Part shown: piece by piece, positions 44,479 through 56,336 of the stretch
Layout: every line of letters begins with the position of its first letter
Position numbering within the stretch: position 1 is the stretch's first letter
Source: Alkalibacillus almallahensis
GTDB lineage: Bacteria; Bacillota; Bacilli; Bacillales; Alkalibacillaceae
Reading direction: 5' to 3'
Assembly (NCBI RefSeq): GCF_011761495.1
Contig: NZ_JAASRU010000005.1
Location: forward strand, 119,767-183,766
Length of the DNA stretch: 64,000 nt
The notes under the pieces: model-generated
Database searches by the model: none
What the model was told of the DNA's origin: nothing
What the model saw: the letters and a program-made list of their open reading frames with translations, nothing else
Program-made: the position numbers and the translations under genes

Positions 44479-45561
44479 CTATTCCTTCTCATTTTGAGCC
44501 CCCTTTGATGATTCATCTTCTTTCACTTGAGTGTCATCATCTTTTGAATTTTGAGATTTTGTAGTTTGATCGTCTTGTTGCCTGTCATCAGTTGAATTAG
44601 TTTCAGCTGTTTCTTTTTCTTGTTTAGAGTCTTGCTGTTGTTCATTCTTAGTACTAGGTTGCTTTTTCTTTTGATCTTTTTTGTCATCTGGACTGTCTTT
44701 AGCAGCATCCTCGGATTTTTCTTTTGCTGCTTCATCTTTACTTTCTTGATCTTTTGAATTTTGTTCAGATTTTTGTTCGTTTTCTTGGTTGTTGCCATTA
44801 TCTTGTTTAATTTCTTTATCTTCTTCTAACTCTTCATTGTTTTCTTGATTAGATGATTTTTTGTTTTGATTTTGTTCGCTATTGTTATCTTTACCTTTTT
44901 TTCCATTGCCTTTATTATTTTCTTTTTTATCTTTATGTCGTTCATCTTGGTTATTTTTCTTGCCATTATGACCTTCGCTATTTGCTGATTGCTTTTCTTC
45001 ACAATCTTTTAGTTTAATTGCTTCACTTTTACCACCGTTGTCACCGCCTGGATGTCCGTCTTGTCGAACAAACTTAAAGTAATAACGACCATTATTGTCA
45101 GGGTTAAAAGTCAGTTCATCTGATTCTCCTTTACCAAGTAACTCTGTCTCGCCTTCAAAATCTGATACCCGCTGCCATTCCGGTTTTCCTTTAAGATTAG
45201 CCGCACGATACACATGATATTCCCAAGGGGATGTCATATCTTCACCCGAGTTCTTAATCGTGGCTATTATTTGCTCACAACCTCCATGAACTCCTCCAGT
45301 GAAAGTCAGTGAACTTTTATCCCAACCCTCTTCTTCCTCATCCTCGTCGTCATCCGGGATATCCGGCGTCCATTCCCCTACTTGAAATGCACCCTCAACT
45401 GATGTGATGTCATTAAATTTCGCTGCTGTTCCATCAACCGTCAAGGCTAATAGCAAAAATGCAATGTACACCGTTACTAGCGGTTTTATATACAAATTCC
45501 GTTTCATTTGCCGTCGTCGTTTTTTCGTCAAACGTCTTTGCCTCAAGGCCTTCACCACCAT
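44479..45561 (-). CDS. tapA: TapA, fibre assembly and anchoring protein
   Basis: An accessory protein for TasA fibre formation. The 360 residues comprise a basic N-terminus, a signal helix (27-44) with a SipW-type site before KFNDI, a globular domain (about 60-190) beginning WDKSSLTF, and two cysteines at 95 and 187 matching the disulphide pair of B. subtilis TapA. A 170-residue highly charged Lys/Glu/Asp/Gln/Asn tail follows and is predicted disordered. That tail is much longer than in B. subtilis (about 253 residues in total, from memory). First gene of the operon. A shadow lysine-rich frame inside the tail is not a gene. Confidence 0.88.
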   Translation of the reverse strand: MVVKALRQRRLTKKRRRQMKRNLYIKPLVTVYIAFLLLALTVDGTAAKFNDITSVEGAFQVGEWTPDIPDDDEDEEEEGWDKSSLTFTGGVHGGCEQIIATIKNSGEDMTSPWEYHVYRAANLKGKPEWQRVSDFEGETELLGKGESDELTFNPDNNGRYYFKFVRQDGHPGGDNGGKSEAIKLKDCEEKQSANSEGHNGKKNNQDERHKDKKENNKGNGKKGKDNNSEQNQNKKSSNQENNEELEEDKEIKQDNGNNQENEQKSEQNSKDQESKDEAAKEKSEDAAKDSPDDKKDQKKKQPSTKNEQQQDSKQEKETAETNSTDDRQQDDQTTKSQNSKDDDTQVKEDESSKGAQNEKE

Positions 45562-45595
45562 ATTAAATTACTCCAACGTTTTATTATATGCTTCC

Positions 45596-45611
45596 GTTCT
45601 TTATTAAGAAC
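45596..45611. promoter_or_regulatory. SinR operator-like site A
   Basis: A perfect inverted repeat GTTCTTTATTAAGAAC with the SinR heptamer GTTCTTT. It lies 7 bp downstream of the tapA -10, near the start of transcription. Confidence 0.75.
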
Positions 45612-45618
45612 AATTCAA

Positions 45619-45647
45619 AGTATATATGCTTGTAATCTATTTGAAAA
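45619..45647 (-). promoter_or_regulatory. Promoter of the tapA operon
   Basis: On the minus strand TTTTCA (45642-45647), a 17-bp spacer and TATACT (45619-45624), 58 bp before tapA. Operator-like sites lie on both sides. The -35 is weak, which suits an activated or derepressed promoter. Confidence 0.65.
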
Positions 45648-45664
45648 ATCCAATATAACCTCTT

Positions 45665-45684
45665 TTGTTCTCAATAATGAACAA
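45665..45684. promoter_or_regulatory. SinR operator-like site B
   Basis: TTGTTC-N8-GAACAA; the plus strand reads GTTCTC, a variant of the GTTCTYT heptamer. It lies 17 bp upstream of the -35. Confidence 0.65.
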
Positions 45685-45737
45685 AATTGCGTTATTTACT
45701 TTGAATTTCTAGTTTTTTCTTAAAATTCCGCCTATTT

Positions 45738-45754
45738 ATTCTTTATAAAGAACA
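45738..45754. promoter_or_regulatory. SinR operator-like site C
   Basis: The TTCTTTATAAAGAA palindrome, with GTTCTTT on the minus strand (45747-45753). About 90 bp upstream of the -35, next to the terminator of the gene before; it could support looping or tetramer bridging. Confidence 0.6.
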
Positions 45755-45762
45755 AAAACATT

Positions 45763-45810
45763 AAAAAAGAGCCTACGTTAAACCATTAAATGATTTAACG
45801 TAGGCTCTTA
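45763..45810 (-). terminator. Terminator after the SE1832-like gene
   Basis: AGAGCCTACGTTAAA/TTTAACGTAGGCTCT arms with an 11-nt loop and T6 on the minus strand. It insulates the fibre operon from its upstream neighbour. Confidence 0.92.
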
Positions 45811-45837
45811 GAACCTGTTTTATCCGTTTCTATAGAA

Positions 45838-46017
45838 CTATTCTGCTCGTTGGTGTTGTTGGCGTAATTCTGCTAGTTCATCCTCAATTCGATTAAGTGA
45901 TTTCTCTAGCATTGCGACGTTACCTCCGTTTGCTTCCATCTTATCTAAATCACCTTGAATTCGAATATAATCCATTTTTAATTGATCAATTTGAGCTTGA
46001 ATTTCATCTTTAGTCAT
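45838..46017 (-). CDS. SE1832-family small coiled-coil protein
   Basis: A 59-residue cytoplasmic protein. The heptad-like helices MTKDEIQAQIDQLKMDY and EKSLNRIEDELAELRQQ flank a GGN turn, giving a helical hairpin. GGAG lies 8 bp before the ATG at 46017. It matches a family of unknown function named from staphylococci. It is transcribed alone, with its own terminator. Confidence 0.82.
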   Translation of the reverse strand: MTKDEIQAQIDQLKMDYIRIQGDLDKMEANGGNVAMLEKSLNRIEDELAELRQQHQRAE

Positions 46018-46095
46018 TCTATTCACTCCAATCACAAAATCAAGTCTATTGTAACGGATATGTGATTTTTCATGCAATTCATACGTCTTTAAACA

Positions 46096-46135
46096 AAGAA
46101 AACCCGCGCTTCATCTCAATAATCAAGATAAGCAC
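46096..46135 (-). terminator. Probable terminator
   Basis: An imperfect stem (CCGTGCTTATCT with AGATGAAGCGCGG, one bulge) followed by TTTTCTTTG on the minus strand, downstream of the 174-residue gene. Confidence 0.55.
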
Positions 46136-46164
46136 GGAACACGATTAGTTTTGATCATAGTCTG

Positions 46165-46689
46165 TTAATGGTGAAAAACAAAACTTTTAAGTGGGACCGT
46201 TTGTTGTTTGGATTCGTTGTTGATTTGATACTGAATCTTCAAGTCACTTAAATCAAATTGATAGTTTTGTTCATGCATCGTTACTTTAAATACGACTGTC
46301 ATTTCATTTTCTGTCATGTTGAAATCATCTGGTTGTTCATACTCGCCAACAACTTCTCGCATATCAGGGCTGAATCCGTAATATAGATCTGTCTGGTTAT
46401 TCGGATCGATGAATGTTTCAATATAAATACTTGGATCAGTTTCAGTTAAGACAGATCCATCATCCTTAATAATTTCTAACCCTTCAATGGTTGGTAGCGT
46501 TTCTCCTGTCCATTTGTATGTGTGACCGATATAGACATCGAGATATTCATTAAACACCTTGGCGTGAGCACCTGTATGACTAACGTTGACAAACTCACCC
46601 TTATCACTGTTCGCATCTACAACAAAATAACCCATAAAAGCGACAATGACCAAAAGGGGACTTATTAACAGCCACCTGACTTTATTCAT
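46165..46689 (-). CDS. Membrane-anchored or secreted protein, unknown
   Basis: Not recognised. 174 residues: one N-terminal hydrophobic helix (about 5-25) as uncleaved anchor or signal peptide, then an acidic extracytoplasmic domain predicted mostly beta, with FVNVSHTGAHAKVFNEYLDVYIG and FKVTMHEQNYQFDLSDLKIQY. AGAGGTG lies 5 bp before the ATG at 46689. It is alone between the hut operon and the SE1832-like gene, on the same strand. Possibly an envelope protein. Confidence 0.7.
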   Translation of the reverse strand: MNKVRWLLISPLLVIVAFMGYFVVDANSDKGEFVNVSHTGAHAKVFNEYLDVYIGHTYKWTGETLPTIEGLEIIKDDGSVLTETDPSIYIETFIDPNNQTDLYYGFSPDMREVVGEYEQPDDFNMTENEMTVVFKVTMHEQNYQFDLSDLKIQYQINNESKQQTVPLKSFVFHH

Positions 46690-46765
46690 TTTGACACCTC
46701 TACCCAATATTCTACTATCATTATATGCCTACAGATATTATTCTATACTTTTTGTCAAAATCCTG

Positions 46766-50624
<3,859 letters not shown>

Positions 50625-50625
<1 letters not shown>

Positions 50626-52124
50626 TAAATGACCTCCTTACGTTTTGAATCATCCTTTAACCATGTTGTTAGAGCTTCAATGTCGTATGAAAATGGTCGG
50701 TCTTCGGTAATCGAAGGAACGATTTCTCTTGCTTCATCCAATAATTGGCGCGTCCTCTGAGCCATTCGGTTAACGCCCTTCACCTCGACTGCCTCCATCG
50801 CACAAATTAACTCAATCGCTAAAACACGCTGGACATTATGAGTAATCTGTTGCGCATGACGAGCGGCAATCGTCCCCATACTCACATGATCTTCTTGATT
50901 CGCAGATGACGGAATCGAATCCACACTGGCGGGATGGGCTAATGTCTTATTTTCCGAGACGAGGGACGCTGCTGTATATTGCATGATCATCGCTCCAGAT
51001 TGTAACCCTGGCTCAGGGCTTAAAAATGGCGGTAAATCATTGAGTTGCGGATTAACCAATCGTTCAATTCGTCTTTCAGCGATATTAGCAATTTCTGAAA
51101 CGCCTATCTTTAATAAGTCCATGGCAATCGCAATCGGCTGCCCATGGAAATTACCACCTGAGACAACATCGCCATTTTCAAAAATGAGTGGATTGTCTGT
51201 CGCTGCATTGATTTCTATTTCTAACTTATCCCGAACATAATCAAGCGTTTGCCAAGAAGCTCCGTGAACCTGTGGCAGACAACGGATTGTATAGGCATCT
51301 TGAACACGTTTTTCGCCTTGTGATGTTGTTAATTGACTGTCTTGTAATAGATCTCGCATTCTTCTAGCAACAGCGGTTTGTTCATCATAACCACGCGCTA
51401 AATGGATGCGTTCATCAAACGCGTCAATAACCGCCTCGAGACCTTCCATTGTCATCGCAGCTATTTGTTCAGATTGTTTGAGCAATCGCTCGGCTTGTAA
51501 ATACGTTTGCACACCCATTGCTGTCATGGCTTGCGTACCATTAATTAAAGCTAATCCTTCTTTGGCTTGTAAGTTAATAGGTTGTATGTCATGTTGTTTT
51601 AAAACCCCTCTAGCTGGTTGACGTCCCTCTTCTGTAAACACCTCCCCATCACCAAGTAACACTAGTGCCAAATGAGCAAGTGGCGCTAAGTCACCGCTCG
51701 CACCTAACGATCCCTGTGACGGGATAACAGGGGTGATCTGTCTATTGAGTAATTGACAAAGTGTTTCAACGACAACTGGACGTACGCCTGAGTAACCTTT
51801 TAATAAGGCATTCGCACGTAATAAGACCATCGTTCGACTTACCGATTCTGAAAATGGTTCACCCACACCGCAAGCATGCGAATAGATCAAATGTTTTTGT
51901 AGATCATCTAAATCGGTTTCATCAATTTCCACATCACTAAACTTACCGAATCCTGTATTAATACCATACAATTTTTGATGACCGGCTAACGCCTCTTCAA
52001 CATGAGCGCGACTTTTCATTAGACGGGTATAAGCATCACTTGAAATAGCAACGGGTTCAGCGTTTCGCACGATTTTCTCAATATCCTCTAATGTCAGATC
52101 ATACCCATTTAACTCAACGGTCAT
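50625..52124 (-). CDS. hutH: Histidine ammonia-lyase HutH
   Basis: Deaminates histidine to urocanate. 499 residues. The MIO prosthetic group forms from Ala142-Ser143-Gly144 in [22 protein letters not shown] near residue 53 supplies the catalytic Tyr. The ATG at 52124 follows GGAGGTG; the longer frame lacks a site. First enzyme gene after hutP, separated from it by a HutP-controlled terminator. Confidence 0.97.
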
Positions 52125-52146
52125 ATCATCACCTCCAACACATAAT

Positions 52147-52187
52147 AAAAGGGGACTTATTCTTAGACACACTAAGAATAAGCCCCC
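52147..52187 (-). terminator. HutP-controlled terminator between hutP and hutH
   Basis: A 16-bp stem (GGGGxCTTATTCTTAG arms) with a 5-nt loop and TTTT on the minus strand, in the leader of hutH. In B. subtilis HutP, with histidine and Mg2+, binds RNA at this position and prevents termination. Confidence 0.9.
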
Positions 52188-52203
52188 TATTCGCTAATGA
52201 CTT
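52187..52203 (-). promoter_or_regulatory. HutP RNA-binding site (three NAG triplets)
   Basis: The RNA reads AAG-N4-UAG-N4-UAG immediately before and into the terminator stem, exactly the triplet motif with 4-nt spacing recognised by HutP hexamers. A further UAG lies in the stem-loop. On the plus strand the triplets are 52187-52189, 52194-52196 and 52201-52203. Confidence 0.85.
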
Positions 52204-52214
52204 ATGGGCTTCAT

Positions 52215-52664
52215 TTATATATGATTAATTCCTAAACCAGCTGTTTCATGTTCTAAACCACGCACTGGCGCACCAATCGTCCCGTATAAAGCAACGGCAA
52301 TCCATTCACCTTCAGCCCTATTTTCATAGGCTACACCACGGACGATGACAAATTTGAGTCCAACTGTCCGCATCACGTCACCAAGTTGCGCTTGTCCACG
52401 CGTCACACCTTGTACGGCTTCTAAAATCGCATGATAAAGGGCGTGCATTTCACGGTATAAGGATTCATCAATTAATCCCTGGCGCTTAGCTGCGGTTTCG
52501 ATGGCTGAAACAACCTTTTGTAATTCCATTGATCCTGTCTTACCTAAACACGTCTGATAATCAGCGGCCTCGATTGTTTCGACTAACGCTTCTTGCTCTT
52601 CACTAGTGGCTAATACTAATTGAAGCGCTGACTTGCCAATCGGCCGATGAGGTTGGTCAACCAT
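52215..52664 (-). CDS. hutP: Hut operon antiterminator HutP
   Basis: A histidine-sensing RNA-binding protein. 149 residues, nearly the same length as B. subtilis Hut[27 protein letters not shown] and [29 protein letters not shown] are strongly conserved; the last includes the His residues that bind metal. First gene of the hut operon, with a clear sigma-A promoter 37 bp upstream of its start. The ribosome-binding site is weak. Confidence 0.97.
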   Translation of the reverse strand: MVDQPHRPIGKSALQLVLATSEEQEALVETIEAADYQTCLGKTGSMELQKVVSAIETAAKRQGLIDESLYREMHALYHAILEAVQGVTRGQAQLGDVMRTVGLKFVIVRGVAYENRAEGEWIAVALYGTIGAPVRGLEHETAGLGINHI

Positions 52665-52700
52665 TCACAACACCATCATTTCATTCAATTTTCATCTAAA

Positions 52701-52729
52701 ATTGTAAAACAATTTCGAAAATAAGTCAA
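52701..52729 (-). promoter_or_regulatory. Sigma-A promoter of the hut operon
   Basis: On the minus strand TTGACT (52724-52729), a 17-bp spacer and TACAAT (52701-52706). No clear cre site was found near it. Confidence 0.8.
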
Positions 52730-52737
52730 TGTAAACT

Positions 52738-52772
52738 AAAACGCTATTCGATGAGGTCATCAAATAGCGTTT
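52738..52772 (-). terminator. Terminator of the thioesterase gene
   Basis: AAACGCTATT(C)GATG/CATC(A)AATAGCGTTT arms with a 4-nt loop and a T-rich tail on the minus strand. It lies just upstream of the hut promoter. Confidence 0.8.
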
Positions 52773-52789
52773 CAATCTATACCTATTCA

Positions 52790-53332
52790 TTATTCTTTGT
52801 GATTATGCGTTGGATCCCAAGGGAAGTCGGCACCAAAACGTTCAGCCAACATTTTTGATTCTTTACGGCGTTTTTTACGGTAATCCGCACGTTCAGCCGC
52901 TCCTGCATTTAGCCATTTCTCTTCACTGGATTCAGGATAAACAGGCGGTACTTCAAGTGGTGTACCATCTTCACCAACTGCAACCATTGTTAAGAACGCT
53001 GTGGTACAAACAGTACGCTCACCTGTTAATAAATTTTCTGTGATGGCTTTAACAAACACTTCCATTGACGTTGTCGATGTCCACGTCACAAATGCTTCTA
53101 AACAAATGGTGCTACCCTCTTCCACTGGGACTAAGAAGTCGACAGAGTCTGTTGAAGCTGTCACAACTGGTGTGCGTGCATGACGAGTTGCGGCGATTGC
53201 TGCTACATCATCCATATAACGCATGAGCTGGCCACCAAATAATGTGCCGTGGCCGTTCGTATCTGGTGGTAGGACGAACGAATTTTTGACCGTTAATGAT
53301 TGAATACACGGTTTCGCTTCCATGATCATCAC
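52790..53332 (-). CDS. Acyl-CoA thioesterase, hotdog fold (YkhA-like)
   Basis: Hydrolyses acyl-CoA to free acid and CoA. 180 residues of the YciA/BACH hotdog type. NGHGTLFGGQLMRYMDDVAAIAA contains the conserved Asn/Asp active-site region, and TASTDSVDFLVPVEEG is the second motif. A lysine/arginine-rich C-terminal helix (ERADYRKKRRKESK) is typical of YkhA. It is monocistronic, with terminators on both sides. It may balance acyl-CoA pools together with the first operon (inference). Confidence 0.9.
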   Translation of the reverse strand: MMIMEAKPCIQSLTVKNSFVLPPDTNGHGTLFGGQLMRYMDDVAAIAATRHARTPVVTASTDSVDFLVPVEEGSTICLEAFVTWTSTTSMEVFVKAITENLLTGERTVCTTAFLTMVAVGEDGTPLEVPPVYPESSEEKWLNAGAAERADYRKKRRKESKMLAERFGADFPWDPTHNHKE

Positions 53333-53447
53333 CCTTTATCTATAAATTTAGTTGAATATCACTTTATATTCTGTCGCCTAATGTGGCGAAAACCGTTCAT
53401 ATTATATCACGCGTAAGCTTCTTTGACACGTATAATACTCAGTTAAA

Positions 53448-53485
53448 CAAAAAGGTTTGCAGGGAATCCCCACAAACCTTTTTTA
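53448..53485 (-). terminator. Terminator of the BCCT gene
   Basis: An AAAAAGGTTTG/CAAACCTTTTT stem with an inner GGG/CCC, flanked by A and T runs. Confidence 0.9.
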
Positions 53486-53487
53486 AA

Positions 53488-55050
53488 TTAATCTTTCTTT
53501 TTGATTCCTTGTTCTTCTGCTAATCGTTTGGCGACTTTTACGGAGTCCCAAACAGGTGGTAATAGTAAGAGCGAGACTGGAACGGCAGACACAACGATAA
53601 AGTTCTGTAACATACCGATACTGTCACCACTACCATCACCAATTGCAATAAGCGTAGCTGCTACTGCACCGAAAATAAGGGCCCAGAAGACTCGAACATA
53701 TTTGCTCGGTTCATCATTACCTGTTATAGCAACGGCTGATGCATATGACATAGAGTCAGTTGTTGTCGCAACGAACACGACCGTAATAATCAAGAAGCAA
53801 ACAGCCAAGAATGAACTAAATGGCAATTGTTCTAATATGGCTGCAACTGCAGCTTCTTGACCAACATTATTAAGCGGATCGGAAATAACACCTGGATTGT
53901 CCATTTCAAATGATAGTCCAGAGCCACCTAATGTCGCAAACCAGAAGTTACTGACTAATGGCGCCATAATCGCCACTGCGACAACAAGTTCACGGATTGT
54001 ACGACCGCGAGAAATACGAGCGATAAAGATCGCCATCATTGGTCCGAAACCAATGAACCAACCCCAGAAGAAAACGGTCCACCAGCTTAACCATGCGCCA
54101 TCACCACGAGTTAAACTCATCATTAAGAAGTTTTGCATTTGGAATGCCTCAGCTGTGATGAAAGCATCTAATATAAACATTGTCGGACCGATAATTAAAA
54201 TAATAATCATTAAGACGATCGCAAACCCAACGTTAAATCGGCTTAATAACTGGATCCCTCGATCAACACCCGAGATAGCTGAAATACTCGCAATGGTTAC
54301 AAGAATAATAATAAACGAAATTTGTGTAAACAATGTACTTGGAACACCGAATACATCTTCAAAAGCATATGCGGCTTGAATACCTAAGAAGCCAATTGCA
54401 CCAATTGTACCTGCTGCAACAGCAATAATTGATGTGACATCGGCTAAAACACCCCATATATTAAAACGACGGAAAATCTTATCGCCAAATACGGGATATA
54501 ACATCGTTCTTGGCTTAAGTGGCATACCTTTATGGTAGTGTGCATACATAATGACAATGGTTGCAACAGTACCTAATATCGCCCATGCTGAGAAGCCCCA
54601 GTGGAAAAAGGCTTGTGCTAAACCTGGTACAACACGATTCCACTCACTCAATCCTTCTTCAGCAAATAATGGCGGTGTAGTCACATAGTGAGAAATCGGT
54701 TCACTTGAAGCCCAAAATACGCCACCTGCTGCCAATAACGTTGTTGTAATCATTGCAATCCAACGAAAATTACTATATTGGGCCTCTTCTTTATTACCTA
54801 AACGAACACGACCGTAGCGTGAAAACATTAAAATTAAACTAACAATTAACGTGGCAAGCATTAGTAGTTGCCAGAATAAACCGAAATACTTAGCGGAAAA
54901 ATCAAATGATTTATTAACCGCTGTTGACGCGAAATCGGGAGTGAAAAACGCTAAAATAAGAAATAATAACAAGAATCCTCCACTGATCGCAAATGGACCC
55001 CATTGCGTCCCTGTTCCTAAGTATTCTTCGGAATAGTATTTTTTCTTCAT
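53488..55050 (-). CDS. BCCT family transporter
   Basis: A sodium- or proton-coupled carrier for betaine, choline, carnitine or similar trimethylammonium compounds. 520 residues, twelve helices. FWASSEPISHY and the loop ARISRGRTIREL are BCCT landmarks. In the eighth-helix signature the usual WWxxWxPF reads WFIGFGPMM, so two aromatic-box tryptophans are Phe. The substrate may therefore differ from the OpuD/BetP type. The start was moved to 55050, which has AGGAGG 6 bp upstream. Monocistronic. Confidence 0.93.
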   Translation of the reverse strand: MKKKYYSEEYLGTGTQWGPFAISGGFLLLFLILAFFTPDFASTAVNKSFDFSAKYFGLFWQLLMLATLIVSLILMFSRYGRVRLGNKEEAQYSNFRWIAMITTTLLAAGGVFWASSEPISHYVTTPPLFAEEGLSEWNRVVPGLAQAFFHWGFSAWAILGTVATIVIMYAHYHKGMPLKPRTMLYPVFGDKIFRRFNIWGVLADVTSIIAVAAGTIGAIGFLGIQAAYAFEDVFGVPSTLFTQISFIIILVTIASISAISGVDRGIQLLSRFNVGFAIVLMIIILIIGPTMFILDAFITAEAFQMQNFLMMSLTRGDGAWLSWWTVFFWGWFIGFGPMMAIFIARISRGRTIRELVVAVAIMAPLVSNFWFATLGGSGLSFEMDNPGVISDPLNNVGQEAAVAAILEQLPFSSFLAVCFLIITVVFVATTTDSMSYASAVAITGNDEPSKYVRVFWALIFGAVAATLIAIGDGSGDSIGMLQNFIVVSAVPVSLLLLPPVWDSVKVAKRLAEEQGIKKKD

Positions 55051-55126
55051 CCTTGTCCTCCTGTAATTTTGGTGAATTGTGTGCTGTGTCTTTTTTGTGA
55101 CATGTTTTTTACACAATTATTCTTAA

Positions 55127-55155
55127 ATTTTAGTCTAATCGAGTTTATTCGTCAA
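55127..55155 (-). promoter_or_regulatory. Sigma-A promoter of the BCCT gene
   Basis: On the minus strand TTGACG (55150-55155), a 17-bp spacer and TAAAAT (55127-55132), 77 bp before the start codon. The rest of the 55051-55347 gap shows no gene. Confidence 0.7.
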
Positions 55156-55310
55156 AAATTTTATAGCAAAGTGATTTAGGCAAAACGTGCGAATTTTAAA
55201 GCTGTCGATAGCTGACCTATAGTATGTCGCTCTATTTATCCTCTTGTCTTGTTATTTGCTACTTTTTAGAAGTTATGAGGATTATGGCTAATTTTTTTGA
55301 GCAATAAATA

Positions 55311-55340
55311 ATCCCCACGAGCTAATTACACTCGTGGGGA
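55311..55340 (-). terminator. Terminator of the kbl-tdh operon
   Basis: A TCCCCACGAG/CTCGTGGGGA stem with a 9-nt loop. The T tract is weak (TTATTTATT). Confidence 0.75.
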
Positions 55341-55347
55341 GAATAAA

Positions 55348-56301
55348 TTAGTCTAACACTAGCTTTTGTTTGAGCTGGGTTAGCATATCTTCTGTCATTT
55401 TGTTGAGGTCATAGTCAATGGTGAAATCCCATTCGTCTTTTGCGGCTTTAGAGTCAATTGAGTTTGGCCAACTATCAGCAATGGCTTGGCGTACTGGATC
55501 GACATCATAATCCAATTCAAACTCTGGGATATGTTGTTGAATTGCCCGTGCAAAATCTTCTGGTGCAGCACTCATGGCTGTCACGTTATAGGCATTTCGA
55601 TTTTTGAGACGAGCGGGATCCGCTTCCATCAAATCAATAATGGCCTTAACAGCATCTGGCATATACATCATATCCATGTAAGTACCTGCTGCTATATAAG
55701 ATGTATATCGACCTTGTTTTAACGCTTCATAATACATTTCGACCGCATAATCTGTTGTTCCGCCACCTGGTTCTGTATCATATGAAATCAATCCAGGGAA
55801 ACGAACGCTTCTCGTATCAACGCCAAATCGTTCAAAATAATAGTCACACAGTAACTCACCAGCGACTTTATTCACCCCATACATTGTTGTTGGACGTTGC
55901 ACTGTTAATTGTGGTGTTTGATCTTTTGGTGTGGTTGGACCAAATGCACCAATCGAGCTTGGTGTGAAGAATTTAGCTTCACGTTTTCTGGCTACTTCAA
56001 GTGCATTCATGAGTCCATTCATATTGAGATCCCATGCCAACTGCGGATTATTCTCAGCTTTAGCAGATAATAACGCGGCCAAGTGAATAATCGTATCAAC
56101 TTCATAATGATCTGCTATGCCCTGCATCGCATCACCATCTGTGACATCAAGTGTTTCGAATGGACCACTTGTCACAACAGGATGGTCAGCTTCTCGTATG
56201 TCCGTTGCAATCACCTGCTGATGACCATAACGTTCACGTAATGCCATCGTTAATTCCGAACCAATTTGACCTAAAGATCCGGTAATTAATATTTTATTCA
56301 T
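55348..56301 (-). CDS. tdh: L-threonine 3-dehydrogenase, SDR/epimerase type
   Basis: Oxidises threonine to 2-amino-3-ketobutyrate with NAD+. 317 residues of the extended short-chain dehydrogenase fold. The Rossmann motif is [10 protein letters not shown] at the N-terminus, PSSIGAFGP carries the catalytic Ser, and YGVNK is the Tyr-x-x-x-Lys pair. It belongs to the UDP-galactose epimerase-like threonine dehydrogenases, not the zinc medium-chain type. It follows kbl by 35 bp, which supports the substrate assignment. Confidence 0.9.
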   Translation of the reverse strand: MNKILITGSLGQIGSELTMALRERYGHQQVIATDIREADHPVVTSGPFETLDVTDGDAMQGIADHYEVDTIIHLAALLSAKAENNPQLAWDLNMNGLMNALEVARKREAKFFTPSSIGAFGPTTPKDQTPQLTVQRPTTMYGVNKVAGELLCDYYFERFGVDTRSVRFPGLISYDTEPGGGTTDYAVEMYYEALKQGRYTSYIAAGTYMDMMYMPDAVKAIIDLMEADPARLKNRNAYNVTAMSAAPEDFARAIQQHIPEFELDYDVDPVRQAIADSWPNSIDSKAAKDEWDFTIDYDLNKMTEDMLTQLKQKLVLD

Positions 56302-56336
56302 CTCCGGTTCTCCTCCCGTTATGTTCTACTTCTCGA

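Noticed and set aside
44523..44798. Lysine-rich 91-residue frame
   Set aside because: Out-of-frame reading of the low-complexity tail of tapA.
52688..52706. CodY-like AATTTT..GAAAATT near the hut promoter
   Set aside because: The arms are two bases further apart than the CodY consensus; AT-rich chance match.
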